NCBI GenBank assembly: GCA_024691085.1
Contig: JAILNX010000037.1
Span: 1 to 59,660 of the forward strand
From: Clostridiales bacterium
GTDB lineage: Bacteria > Bacillota > Clostridia > Christensenellales > CAG-138
Reading direction: 5' to 3'
Length of the DNA stretch: 59,660 bases
This document shows, piece by piece, positions 23,597 through 32,393 of the stretch (its first letter is position 1; each line of letters starts with the position of its first letter). The notes below the pieces were generated by a model that was given only the letters and a program-made list of their open reading frames with translations, was not told where the DNA came from and made no database searches. Made by a program: the position numbers and the translations under genes.

Positions 23597-26473
23597 ATGG
23601 CAAACGACATGATCACAACGGACCGGGGGAGCGAAAAGACCAGGGAAAACCTCCCCGCCGTCCGCGATACGAGAAGGTTCGTTAAGGAAAACGCGCCTTC
23701 CGATAAAAAGAACAAAAACAGGAGGAAGCCCGAAGCCGACCGCGAAGACGAGGGGCGCATCCTTAAAAGGAGGCGCGAGGCGCGGCCGTTCCTGCTCTCC
23801 GTGCTCTTCGACACCCTGCGCGTGCTCGCGGTGGTGATAGTGCTCGCGGGAGTAGGCGTATTCGGACTTGTAATGGGCGTTGCTAAGGCATACGTCGACA
23901 CCACCCCCTCCCTCGATATCTCTACGCTTACGAGGAGCGAGCGCACGAGCTATATCTACGACCGCAACGGAAAGCTGATAACGACCTTCGCGGGCATGGA
24001 ATACCGAGACTGGGCGGATATCGAGGATATTCCCGACATGCTGAAGAACGCGCTCATCTCCATTGAGGACGTGCGTTTCTACAAGCACGGCGGCGTCGAT
24101 TTCAAGAGGCTTTTCTCCGCCGTCGTCAACACCTTCCGCAACCGTAACACCCACGGCGGTTCGACGCTCACGCAGCAGCTTATCAAGAACAAGATACTTT
24201 CGAACGAGCAGAGCTACAAGCGCAAGATACAGGAGGCGTACCTCGCCTACGAGCTTGAGAACACGATCTCGAAGGACAAGATCCTCGAGGCGTATATGAA
24301 CGACGTGTTCCTCGGCGAGTCGAATTACGGCTTCGCCGCCGCCGCGAAGGATTATTTCGGAAAGAACCTGAACGAGCTTACGATAAGGGAATGCGCCATG
24401 CTCGCGGGTATGGTGCAGAAGCCCTATTACACCAATCCGAGGGCAAACACCTATTACCGCTTCTATGAGGACGGGCGCAACATGATGGACGTCACCGACA
24501 AGCGCACCGACATGGTGCTCGCCGCCATGTACGACGCGGGCGTCATCACGAACGAGCAGTATCATTCCGCGCTCGAGGAGCAGGTGACGATACTCGAAAA
24601 GAGCGAAAAGAAGCAGCTCTACGATATGCCCTATTTCGTCGAGTACGCGGTCTACGACATAATCACGCATATGCTCGCCGAGCGCGGGCTCGAGGACACG
24701 AAGTCCAACCGCAGCGCCGTCGAGACAGAGCTCCGCACGGGCGGATATCACATCTATCTCACCGTCGATCCCGATATCCAGAACCTCGTGCAGGATACCA
24801 TAATCAACTGGATTGATTATCCCGAGCTCAAGAACCCCTCCGCCGGCGTGCAGATAACGACCAACTCGGACGGCACGACGATGGAGATAATCCAGCCCCA
24901 GGCCTCGAGCGTCATAATCGACCAGCGCACGGGCGAGCTCATCGCCGTCATCGGCGGACGCCAGGCGCCTACGAGGAAGAAGCAGCTGAACCGCGCGTAC
25001 CAGAGCAGCATGCCCGTCGGCTCCGCGATAAAGCCGCTCTCCGTATACGGACCCGCGCTCGATCTCGGGCTGTCCTGCGGCTCGTGCATACTGAACGCCG
25101 AGATGCCGATCGACGGCTACGGCGGCGACCGAGGCTTCCCCGCGCTCGGTTCGTCAAGCTACCGCGGCATGCAGACGGTAAGGCGAGGCATTGAGAAATC
25201 GCTCAATATCGTCGCCGCGAGGACCCTGTTCGACGTAGTCACGCCGAGGGTCAGCGCGCAGTATCTCGAAAAGCTCGGGGTGAAGTCGTCGAGGATCAAC
25301 GTCGACGGCCCCGGCCTCGCTCTCGGTACAACGGGCATCACGCCCATCGAGATGGCGGCCGCTTACGCAACTATAGCGAACGGCGGCGTATATATAGAGC
25401 CGATCTCCTTTACCGTCGTACTCGACAAGAACATGAACGTCGTGCTCGACGCTAAGAAGATACAGAGGTCCTACCGCGTTTTCGAGGAGACCACGGCGTA
25501 CATGCTCATCGACATGCTTAAGGACGTCATCGCGAGCGGCACAGGCAAGAAGGCCGCCATTCCCGGCATGACCGTAGCGGGCAAGACCGGCACGAACGAC
25601 GACTACACCAGCGTCTACTTCGCAGGCTTCACCGGCTATTACACCTGTTCACTGTGGATCGGACACGATCTTTACTCCGAGAAGCTCGCCTCCGGCTCCA
25701 CCGGCGGAAACTCCGCCGCGCCGCTCTGGCAGGCATATATGTCCGCCATTCATCAGGGGCTTCCCGACAGGCCAATTATGGACGTTTCACCGAGCTCCAT
25801 CGGACTTACTCGCGTCACCCTGTGCAGGGTCTCCGGCAAGCTCGCGACCGAGGCCTGCATGCACGACGACAAGAACCCGCCGGTGACCGACTGGATAAGG
25901 ACCGACCGCATTCCCGGCGAGTACTGCTCGATGCACTGCGCCGTCGAGACCTGTTCGGAATCCGGCATGGTCGCGGGGCCGTTCTGCCCGCCGTCCTGCA
26001 GGAGCCAGCGTTACGTGCTTCTGGTACCGCCCGATTCGCTCTACGGCCGCTTCGCGTCGTTCGTTCCCGACGAGCACTTCGTCGGCCCCTACACGAACTA
26101 CTTCAGCTCGATATTCCCGAACGCCGTTATCACGACGGCCGACGCCGAGCATTACCAGGCCTTCTGCATCGAGAGCGGCACGACCTGCACCGTTCACAGC
26201 GCGAGCACCTCGCCGTACGAATATATGTCGCTCGAGGAGCTGAAGACCGCGGCGACCTCCCTTCTTAACCAGGTGACGGCGTATCTGTCGAGCGTGCAGA
26301 CGCTTCCCGATACCGACAGGGCGAACCTTGAGGAGAGGATACGCGTATTGAGATCGGCCCTCGGCACCGACAAGGCGGTCACGATAGGCCAGGCGTATGA
26401 GCAGCTCCGCGCGAACTTCGAATATCTGTCCTTACTCTATCCCGTGCCTGTCTCGTCCGATACCGGAGGATAG
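23597..26473 (+). CDS. Class A penicillin-binding protein (bifunctional transglycosylase/transpeptidase)
   Basis: 958 residues. A basic cytoplasmic tail of about 65 residues and one transmembrane helix (about 70-95) precede the GT51 glycosyltransferase domain (SIEDVRFYKHGGVDFKRL, GGSTLTQQLIKN, KIQEAYLAYELE). The transpeptidase domain has SxxK at about 476 (VGSAIKPL), a SxN (KSLNIVA) and KTGT at about 663. The C-terminal 250 residues include a cysteine-rich segment (CRVSGKLATEAC, CSMHCAVETC, CPPSC) that could form disulfides or bind metal. It polymerises and crosslinks peptidoglycan at the outer face of the membrane. Confidence 0.93.
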   Translation: MANDMITTDRGSEKTRENLPAVRDTRRFVKENAPSDKKNKNRRKPEADREDEGRILKRRREARPFLLSVLFDTLRVLAVVIVLAGVGVFGLVMGVAKAYVDTTPSLDISTLTRSERTSYIYDRNGKLITTFAGMEYRDWADIEDIPDMLKNALISIEDVRFYKHGGVDFKRLFSAVVNTFRNRNTHGGSTLTQQLIKNKILSNEQSYKRKIQEAYLAYELENTISKDKILEAYMNDVFLGESNYGFAAAAKDYFGKNLNELTIRECAMLAGMVQKPYYTNPRANTYYRFYEDGRNMMDVTDKRTDMVLAAMYDAGVITNEQYHSALEEQVTILEKSEKKQLYDMPYFVEYAVYDIITHMLAERGLEDTKSNRSAVETELRTGGYHIYLTVDPDIQNLVQDTIINWIDYPELKNPSAGVQITTNSDGTTMEIIQPQASSVIIDQRTGELIAVIGGRQAPTRKKQLNRAYQSSMPVGSAIKPLSVYGPALDLGLSCGSCILNAEMPIDGYGGDRGFPALGSSSYRGMQTVRRGIEKSLNIVAARTLFDVVTPRVSAQYLEKLGVKSSRINVDGPGLALGTTGITPIEMAAAYATIANGGVYIEPISFTVVLDKNMNVVLDAKKIQRSYRVFEETTAYMLIDMLKDVIASGTGKKAAIPGMTVAGKTGTNDDYTSVYFAGFTGYYTCSLWIGHDLYSEKLASGSTGGNSAAPLWQAYMSAIHQGLPDRPIMDVSPSSIGLTRVTLCRVSGKLATEACMHDDKNPPVTDWIRTDRIPGEYCSMHCAVETCSESGMVAGPFCPPSCRSQRYVLLVPPDSLYGRFASFVPDEHFVGPYTNYFSSIFPNAVITTADAEHYQAFCIESGTTCTVHSASTSPYEYMSLEELKTAATSLLNQVTAYLSSVQTLPDTDRANLEERIRVLRSALGTDKAVTIGQAYEQLRANFEYLSLLYPVPVSSDTGG

Positions 26474-26500
26474 CAACAGCGGTCCTGCACGCATAGAGTA

Positions 26501-26533
26501 TTGATAAGGGAGGGCGTACGCTCTCTCAATCAA
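26501..26533. repeat. Hairpin upstream of the cysteine desulfurase
   Basis: TTGAT...ATCAA closes an imperfect stem around GCGTACGC in the 76-base gap after the PBP gene. No T tract follows on the plus strand, so it is not an obvious terminator; it may fold in the leader of the desulfurase mRNA. Confidence 0.4.
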
Positions 26534-26549
26534 AAAACGGAGTGATTCT

Positions 26550-27686
26550 ATGATCTATTTTGACAACAGTGCGACCACTCCCTGCCTTCCCGAGGCGGGA
26601 GCGGAAGCTCTGAAATACATGACTTCCGGGTATTTCAATCCCGCCGCGGCATACGCGCCCGCCGTGCAGACGGAACGCGAGGTGAACGCCGCGAGAGCCG
26701 CGATACTTTCGGAGATCTCCCGCGAGCCGGGCGATCTGATATTCACGTCCTGCGGGACGGAGTCCAACAACACCGCGATTTTCGGTTCCCTCGCCGCCAT
26801 GCGCGGAAAGGGCCGTGTCATCGCATCGGGCGTCGAGCATCCATCGGTCTACGAGGCGGCGATCGCGCTCCGCGAGCAGGGGTACGACGTGGTGTTCGCG
26901 CCGGTCGACGAGACCGGAAAGGTGCGTCTTGACGGGCTCGCCGCGCTCATAAACGGCGAAACAAGGCTCGTGAGCATTATGCACGTCAACAACGAGTCCG
27001 GCGCGGTCAACGACATAAGCGCCATACGCGGGCTCATCAAAAAGGCCTCGCCCGACTGTCTTCTTCATGTCGACGGTGTACAGGCCTTCATGAAGATGCC
27101 GCCCGTACCGTGCGACCTCTACTCTGTCTCCGGTCACAAGCTGCACGCGCCCAAGGGCGTCGGCGCGCTTTACGTTAAAAAGGGCGTCAAGATCCGTCCC
27201 TACCTTGTGGGAGGCGGACAGGAAACGGGGCTTCGTTCGGGCACGACGAACGTTCCGGGAATAATGGCCTTCTCCTTCGCCGTGCACGATTTTGCCGCGC
27301 ACAGGGACGAGTACGTCTCGGGCATGGCCGAGGTCAAAAACCGCCTGTATTCGAACCTTTCGTCGATAAGGGACGTCAAACTGAACGGGCCCGAGCCCGG
27401 TTCAGGCGCGCCGCACATACTGAACGTGAGCTTTATGGGCGTGCGCGGAGAGGTGCTTTTAAATGCGCTCTCGGAACGCGGGCTCATGGTCTCGACAGGC
27501 TCGGCCTGCGCCGCGCACAAGCGCGGAAGGAACAGGATACTTAACGCGATGGGCATCCTCGGCGAACGCCAGGACGGCGCGATAAGGTTCAGCTTTTCGC
27601 ATTTCAATACTGTCGCCGAGGCGGACGCCGCTGCGGGGCTTATTGAGGAACAGGTCAATCTGCTGAGGCGTTTCAGACGCCGTTAA
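26550..27686 (+). CDS. Cysteine desulfurase (NifS/IscS-like), sulfur donor for ThiI
   Basis: 378 residues. PLP-enzyme features: YFDNSATTPC at the start, FTSCGTESNN, HVNNESGAV, the Schiff-base lysine in SGHKLHAPKG (about 202-211), and the active-site cysteine loop STGSACAAHKR (about 320). It takes sulfur from cysteine as persulfide. The next gene is thiI, 23 bases downstream, an arrangement known from Bacillus (NifZ-ThiI), so the likely acceptor is ThiI for tRNA 4-thiouridine, with possible use in Fe-S assembly. Confidence 0.94.
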   Translation: MIYFDNSATTPCLPEAGAEALKYMTSGYFNPAAAYAPAVQTEREVNAARAAILSEISREPGDLIFTSCGTESNNTAIFGSLAAMRGKGRVIASGVEHPSVYEAAIALREQGYDVVFAPVDETGKVRLDGLAALINGETRLVSIMHVNNESGAVNDISAIRGLIKKASPDCLLHVDGVQAFMKMPPVPCDLYSVSGHKLHAPKGVGALYVKKGVKIRPYLVGGGQETGLRSGTTNVPGIMAFSFAVHDFAAHRDEYVSGMAEVKNRLYSNLSSIRDVKLNGPEPGSGAPHILNVSFMGVRGEVLLNALSERGLMVSTGSACAAHKRGRNRILNAMGILGERQDGAIRFSFSHFNTVAEADAAAGLIEEQVNLLRRFRRR

Positions 27687-27709
27687 TATTCGATCACATC
27701 GGAGGAATT

Positions 27710-28879
27710 ATGGAAAAGGTACTGCTCGTCAGGTACACGGAAATACACTTGAAAGGGCTCAACCGCCCCTATTTCGAGCGCGCGCTCATCGACAATATGA
27801 AGCGCTCCTTAAGGGGCCTGTCGCCCGTCATCGAGCGCGAACAGGGACGCATTTACGTCAGGGGCATTTCGGAGGAGAACTTCTCCGAAGCCCTTGACCG
27901 TCTGACAAGGGTCTTCGGCATTCATTCGATAAGCCCCGCCGTCTCCGTCGATAAGGATTGGGAGACCGTGGTCGGGGCCGCTCTCGGGCTTATGGAGAAA
28001 AGGCTCGAAGCCGCGGACGCGGGCACGAGCTTCAAGGTGTTCGCCCGCCGTTCGGACAAGCATTATTTCATGAACAGCGATCAGATCAACAAGGAGCTCG
28101 GCGGACGCGTTCTTAATCGCTTCCCGTCCCTTCACGTCGACGTTCACAAGCCCGAGATAAAGCTGTCGGTCGAGATCCGTGAGAGCGCGTACGTCTACTG
28201 CGAGGAGATACCCGGCGCTAACGGCATGCCGACCGGCACCGCCGGAAAGGCGAGCCTTCTGATATCCGGCGGCATAGACAGCCCCGTCGCGGGATACATG
28301 ATGGCGAAACGCGGACTCACCCTTTCCGCCGTCCACTTCTATTCCTACCCCTACACCTCGGAGCGCGCGCGAGACAAGGTCGTGGAGCTTACGAAGCTCG
28401 TGTCAAGATACGCGGGCGAGATCAAGCTGTTCCTCGTCCCGTTCACCGACATACAGATGACGATCTACGAGAAGTGCCCCGAAAAGGAGACGACCGTCAT
28501 CATGCGCAGGCTCATGATGCGCATCGCCGAGCGCATAGCGAAGAGCGAGGGCGCTCTCGCGCTGATCACGGGCGAGAGCCTCGGCCAGGTCGCGAGCCAG
28601 ACGCTCGAGGCGCTTTGCGTCACGAACGACGCCGTGTCCATGCCGGTATTCCGTCCCCTCATCGGCTTCGACAAGGATGAGATAATGGATATCGCAAGGC
28701 GCATCGGCACCTACGAGACCAGCATACTCCCCTATGAGGACTGCTGCACCGTATTCGTGCCGAAGCACCCCGTAACGAAACCCAAGCTCGACGAGCTTCG
28801 CGCAAGCGAGGCGTCCGTCGATTTTTCCGGGATGATCGAAAAAGCCATCGAAAACACGGAGATAATGACAGTAAAATGA
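27710..28879 (+). CDS. thiI: tRNA 4-thiouridine synthase ThiI
   Basis: 389 residues, comprising an N-terminal ferredoxin-like domain, a THUMP domain (about 60-165) and the PP-loop adenylation domain with SGGIDSPVAGYMM at about 184-196. A C-terminal rhodanese domain is absent, as in Bacillus, so sulfur is passed directly from the paired desulfurase. The conserved late cysteine lies in EDCCTVFVPKHP. It modifies U8 of tRNA and can act in thiamine thiazole synthesis. GGAGG precedes the ATG by 6 bases. The lipoprotein gene overlaps its stop (ATGA). Confidence 0.96.
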   Translation: MEKVLLVRYTEIHLKGLNRPYFERALIDNMKRSLRGLSPVIEREQGRIYVRGISEENFSEALDRLTRVFGIHSISPAVSVDKDWETVVGAALGLMEKRLEAADAGTSFKVFARRSDKHYFMNSDQINKELGGRVLNRFPSLHVDVHKPEIKLSVEIRESAYVYCEEIPGANGMPTGTAGKASLLISGGIDSPVAGYMMAKRGLTLSAVHFYSYPYTSERARDKVVELTKLVSRYAGEIKLFLVPFTDIQMTIYEKCPEKETTVIMRRLMMRIAERIAKSEGALALITGESLGQVASQTLEALCVTNDAVSMPVFRPLIGFDKDEIMDIARRIGTYETSILPYEDCCTVFVPKHPVTKPKLDELRASEASVDFSGMIEKAIENTEIMTVK

Positions 28880-29598
28880 GGTCCTGCCTCAGAAAAGCCG
28901 AATACCTCCTGCTCGTCCTCGTGCTCGTCATGACGGTCTTTTCGGGCTGCCTGCTCGAGAACGATCAGCCGAAGACGCGTCCCGACAAGTCCCGCGGGCT
29001 CCTTATAAACGACGATCCGATCTCGCAGGGCACGGCGCGGCTCCCGCTGACAGTCGTTTCGAGGGAGTTTACAAGAAGCGGCTCGACCGTCAGCTGTCCC
29101 TACGTCGCGAGCGAGGATATGGATCTTCTCAACCTTTCCATACAGTCGGCCTTCTTCGATTTCGCCGACAGGCTTAACGTGGAGGGCGGCAGGGTCGGCT
29201 ATTCCGTAGAGTTCAACAGGTCGGGGCTTTTGTCCTTCATTATCACTCTGACCTCGCCGAGGGGCGGGCTTCTGTACGTCGACACGGTCAATTTCGACTG
29301 CGATACCGGCCACAGGGTCTTCCTCGACGAGTGCTTCGGGCGGCAGACCGCGGAGTACGCGCCGCGGCTTACCGAGATCGTCACACGCTACGCAGCCGAG
29401 AACGGGCTGACGGTTCTGGGCGAGGTCCCCGACGTTAAGAACAATTCCGCGTTCATATTCACGAGCTACGGCGTCTGCCTCATCTACCGCGAGTATGAGC
29501 TTTGCACCTATGACGGCGGCACTCCGCGCATCCCCGTGACTTTCATCGCGGTAAAGGACCTTATCACTTCGAAAGGTCTTCTGAACCGGCTTAACTGA
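28876..29598 (+). CDS. Putative lipoprotein with RsiV/DUF3298-like domain
   Basis: 240 residues. N-terminal signal peptide with lipobox VFSGC (Cys24). The body resembles the DUF3298/RsiV extracellular fold: a periplasmic-like beta domain with SLDECF-type segment VFLDECFG and the C-terminal pattern YREYELCTYDGGTPRIPVTF, which in other proteins ends in a conserved Y-x(n)-G-hydrophobic-P turn. The start overlaps the stop of thiI, so it is translated with it, although no functional link is evident. Anchored outside the membrane; role unknown. Confidence 0.72.
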   Translation: MRSCLRKAEYLLLVLVLVMTVFSGCLLENDQPKTRPDKSRGLLINDDPISQGTARLPLTVVSREFTRSGSTVSCPYVASEDMDLLNLSIQSAFFDFADRLNVEGGRVGYSVEFNRSGLLSFIITLTSPRGGLLYVDTVNFDCDTGHRVFLDECFGRQTAEYAPRLTEIVTRYAAENGLTVLGEVPDVKNNSAFIFTSYGVCLIYREYELCTYDGGTPRIPVTFIAVKDLITSKGLLNRLN

Positions 29599-29639
29599 TC
29601 CTTAGCCCTGAGAAACTATTTTTGCCGAAAAAGCATAAT

Positions 29640-29669
29640 TTGCTATTGAGCGCGGATCGGATATATGAT
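29640..29669 (+). promoter_or_regulatory. Probable promoter of the ireB operon
   Basis: TTGCTA (29640-29645), 18-base spacer, TATGAT (29664-29669), 80 bases before the ireB start. The 150-base gap otherwise holds nothing recognised apart from the GGAGG site at the end. Confidence 0.55.
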
Positions 29670-29748
29670 AAAATAAACTGAGGTTATATTGAAGCCTTAA
29701 TGACGACCAACGCACTGACCGCTTTATAAAGCGGAGGGAGGTATATAA

Positions 29749-30015
29749 ATGAGCGGCGGAATGAACACAATCAAATTCAAAATGCCGAAGGACAAGCAGA
29801 CTGCTCACGAGGTATTGATGCAGGCGTACTCCTCCATGAAGGAGAAGGGCTACGATCCCGTAAACCAGATAGTCGGTTATCTGTTATCGGGCGATCCCAC
29901 CTACATCACGAGCTACAACAACGCCCGCTATCTCATCTCTACCCTTGAGAGGGACGAGCTCATCGAGGAGCTTGTGAAGAGCTATATCGAGGTCAACGGC
30001 GGAGAAGAAGCGTGA
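29749..30015 (+). CDS. ireB: IreB family regulatory phosphoprotein (DUF965)
   Basis: 88 residues with the near-invariant family sequence (QTAHEVLMQAYSSMKEKGYDP, then NQIVGYLLSGDPTYITSYNNAR). In Enterococcus, IreB is phosphorylated by the PASTA kinase IreK and lowers cephalosporin resistance. The threonine-rich N-terminus reported as the target is not obvious here, but Thr residues occur near MNTIKFKM. GGAGG lies 11 bases upstream. The aldo/keto reductase GTG overlaps its stop. Confidence 0.95.
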   Translation: MSGGMNTIKFKMPKDKQTAHEVLMQAYSSMKEKGYDPVNQIVGYLLSGDPTYITSYNNARYLISTLERDELIEELVKSYIEVNGGEEA

Positions 30016-30956
30016 ATTACCGTGAGCTCGGCTCTACGGGCAAGCTCGTCTCGAGGCTTTGCTTCGGCACGCTTACCATGGGGCCTTTTCAGAGAAATCT
30101 GACTGTAAAGGAAGGCGCGGCTCTGTTTGAGCGCGCTTTTTCGCGCGGGATAAACTTCCTCGACACCGCCGAGATCTACGAGACCTATCCTCACGTAAGA
30201 GAGGCGATAAGGCTCAAGGAGGACGTCATCGTCTGCACCAAGAGCTATTCCTACGACGAGGAGACCGCCGAGGCATCCTTCCGCAAGGCCGTCGAGGGCA
30301 TAGGCCGCGAGTACATCGACGTATTCCTGCTTCACGAGCAGGAGAGCGGGCTGACAATCAGGGGGCACGCAAAAGCGATAGAGTACTTCCTTAAAAAGAA
30401 GGTGCAGGGCTATATCGGCGCTGTCGGGCTTTCGACGCACTATATCGGCTGCATGAGGGCCGCAGTCAAGCATCCCGAGCTGGACGTCCTCTTCCCCCTT
30501 ATCAACAAGAAGGGCATAGGCATCGCGGACGGCACCGCCGACGAGATGCTTGCCGTGATAGAGGAAGCGAAGACGGCCGGTAAGGGCATAATCGCCATGA
30601 AGCCGTTGGGCGGCGGGCATCTTATAAAGGAGCGCGAGGAAGCGCTTCAGTTTATCCTCGGGCTCGACTGCCTCGACACCGTCGCGATGGGCATGCAGTC
30701 CGTTGACGAGATCGACTATAACGCCGCCGTCTTTTCGGGCGAAACTCCCGACCCCGAGCTTGCGGAGCGCCTCGGAAAGGTCAGGCGCCGCATGCTGATA
30801 CAGGACTGGTGCCAGGGCTGCGGCACCTGCGTAGACGCCTGCCGCAACCATGCGATAAGCATGGTGGACGGGATCGCGCGCATCGACTACACAAAGTGCG
30901 CCACCTGCGGCTACTGCGCGAGAGCGTGCCCGCAGTTCAATATAAAAGTTATATAG
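30012..30956 (+). CDS. Aldo/keto reductase with C-terminal 4Fe-4S domain
   Basis: 314 residues. The N-terminal 250 residues are an AKR barrel (RELGSTGKLVSRLCFGT, FLDTAEIYETYP, FLLHEQES), with Asp and Tyr of the catalytic tetrad in the first motifs. A C-terminal ferredoxin-like part has CQGCGTCVDAC and CATCGYCARAC, eight cysteines for two 4Fe-4S clusters. This is the anaerobe AKR subfamily with fused iron-sulfur domain; substrates are unknown. GTG start overlaps ireB's stop by 4 bases, so translation is coupled. Its insertion between ireB and ruvX departs from the usual order. Confidence 0.9.
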   Translation: MNYRELGSTGKLVSRLCFGTLTMGPFQRNLTVKEGAALFERAFSRGINFLDTAEIYETYPHVREAIRLKEDVIVCTKSYSYDEETAEASFRKAVEGIGREYIDVFLLHEQESGLTIRGHAKAIEYFLKKKVQGYIGAVGLSTHYIGCMRAAVKHPELDVLFPLINKKGIGIADGTADEMLAVIEEAKTAGKGIIAMKPLGGGHLIKEREEALQFILGLDCLDTVAMGMQSVDEIDYNAAVFSGETPDPELAERLGKVRRRMLIQDWCQGCGTCVDACRNHAISMVDGIARIDYTKCATCGYCARACPQFNIKVI

Positions 30957-31017
30957 CCTGCCGGCTGTCAGAAAAGCCTGATCGGCTTTCGTGCTTATAA
31001 ATACTGAAAGGACTTAA

Positions 31018-31443
31018 ATGATGATAAGATATTTCGGCGTCGACGTCGGCGACAAGCGCATCGGTCTTGCGGTGACGGACGCGCTCGGCTTTACCGCCCA
31101 GGGACTTGAGACCTATAACCGCACGGGCGACGATGAAAAGGACGCCGCCTACATCCGCGAGGCGGCAGGAAAATGGGCGCCCTGCCGTATCGTTTTCGGG
31201 CTTCCCCGCAACATGGACGGCTCCTACGGTCCCGCCTGCGACAAGGTCCGGGCGTTCGCGGCTCTCGTTACCGAGGGCTGGGAGGGCGAACACGACTTTT
31301 ATGACGAGCGTCTCTCCACCATGGCGGCGGAGCGGTTCCTTTACGAGGCCGAGCTCAAGTGGCAAAAGCGGCGCAAGGTGGTCGACAAGATCGCCGCGCA
31401 GGTGATACTCGAGGGCTATATGACGCTCCACCCCATCAAATAA
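31018..31443 (+). CDS. ruvX: RuvX/YqgF RNase H-like nuclease
   Basis: 141 residues. Short RNase H fold: RYFGVDVGDKRIGLAVTDALG, FGLPRNMDGSYGP and YDERLSTMAAERF, carrying the acidic active-site residues. RuvX is a putative Holliday junction resolvase; members also take part in 16S rRNA 3' end maturation. Start 31018 (MMIRYFG) or the second Met one codon later. It is followed 22 bases later by the DUF1292 gene, the standard ireB-ruvX-DUF1292 cluster. Confidence 0.93.
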   Translation: MMIRYFGVDVGDKRIGLAVTDALGFTAQGLETYNRTGDDEKDAAYIREAAGKWAPCRIVFGLPRNMDGSYGPACDKVRAFAALVTEGWEGEHDFYDERLSTMAAERFLYEAELKWQKRRKVVDKIAAQVILEGYMTLHPIK

Positions 31444-31465
31444 AACCGAAAGAAAGGCTTATAAT

Positions 31466-31762
31466 ATGGAACAGAATTACGACGACGCAATGGAGATCAC
31501 CCTTATCGACGAGGGCGGAAACGAGGTCACCTTCATGCACGTGCTCACGTTCATGTACGAGGACGAGCGCTACATGGCGCTTACCCCGTCCGACACGGAC
31601 GAGGACGCCGAGGAAGCCGACATCGTTTTCATGCACATCGTCAAGGCGGACGGCGAGGACGGCCTTGAGCCCGTCGAGAACGAGGTCCTGCTCGACGAGC
31701 TGTTCGAGGTGTTCTGCGAGCTTCTCGACAGCGACGAAAGCGTCGATGACGCCGAGGAGTGA
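31466..31762 (+). CDS. DUF1292 family protein
   Basis: 98 residues, strongly acidic. ITLIDEGGNEVTFMHVLTF and YMALTPSD define the family (YrzB-like), present next to ruvX in most Firmicutes. No enzymatic motif is visible. The C-terminal acidic tail DSDESVDDAEE is typical. Function unknown. The membrane protein gene downstream starts with a GTG that overlaps its stop. Confidence 0.88.
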   Translation: MEQNYDDAMEITLIDEGGNEVTFMHVLTFMYEDERYMALTPSDTDEDAEEADIVFMHIVKADGEDGLEPVENEVLLDELFEVFCELLDSDESVDDAEE

Positions 31763-32334
31763 GCCGATCGCTCCCCTCTCCTTCTTTGAACAAGCGCGAT
31801 AAAAACAAAGCCCTTAAAGTTGCCTTCTGCGGCATAACCGCGGCGCTCGGCGCCGGAGTTATGCTGGCGGGAGGACTTTTTGGCGTGATGACATACGCGG
31901 CGCCGCTCATCGCGGCGCTGTTTCTGATACCCGTCGACCGGGAGTTCGGCGGCGGAGCGGCGATGCTCGCCTATCTTGCGACGGCGGTCGTGACGGCGCT
32001 CCTCTCCCCCGACAAGGAACTTGCGTTCTTTTACGCGTTCATCGGGTACTATCCCGTGCTGAAAAGGCTGATCGACCGGCTCCCGCTCCGGCTCGTCCGC
32101 TTTATAATAAAGCTCGTCTTCTTCGCTTCCTCGCTTGCCGTTATGTATCTTGCGCTGATATTCCTGTTCAAGCTACCCGCGGTGCTCGGCGAGATCGAGG
32201 AATCGGGGCTTGTGCTGTGGCTCGCGCTCGACTCGGCGCTTCTTCTGATACTCATGCTTTGGGACGTGATCGTCCGCCTTACCCGCATCTTCTATGAGCT
32301 CAAGCTCCGTCCGAAGCTTAAGTTCGTCAAATAG
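31759..32334 (+). CDS. Multi-pass membrane protein, unknown
   Basis: 191 residues with about five hydrophobic segments (about 20-42, 44-62, 66-83, 112-133 and 145-165). It starts at a GTG overlapping the DUF1292 stop (GTGA), so is translated with it. The N-terminus (KVAFCGITAALGAGVMLAGGLF) and spacing recall substrate-binding S components of ECF transporters, but the match is weak. No conserved charged motif names it. Confidence 0.6.
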   Translation: MSRSLPSPSLNKRDKNKALKVAFCGITAALGAGVMLAGGLFGVMTYAAPLIAALFLIPVDREFGGGAAMLAYLATAVVTALLSPDKELAFFYAFIGYYPVLKRLIDRLPLRLVRFIIKLVFFASSLAVMYLALIFLFKLPAVLGEIEESGLVLWLALDSALLLILMLWDVIVRLTRIFYELKLRPKLKFVK

Positions 32335-32337
32335 TTC

Positions 32338-32366
32338 TTTCAATTATTCTGCGTCTCTGTTATAAT
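32338..32366 (+). promoter_or_regulatory. Promoter of the MATE gene
   Basis: TATAAT (32361-32366) with a poor -35 TTTCAA at 32338-32343 (17-base spacer). It lies between the unknown membrane protein and the MATE transporter. Confidence 0.5.
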
Positions 32367-32393
32367 GGTCAAAAATCTTTTTCGGTGCAGGTT

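Noticed and set aside
23561-24751. 396-codon open frame antisense to the class A PBP
   Set aside because: The plus strand encodes clear GT51 and transpeptidase motifs; the antisense reading is repetitive in V, H, R and E with no domain.
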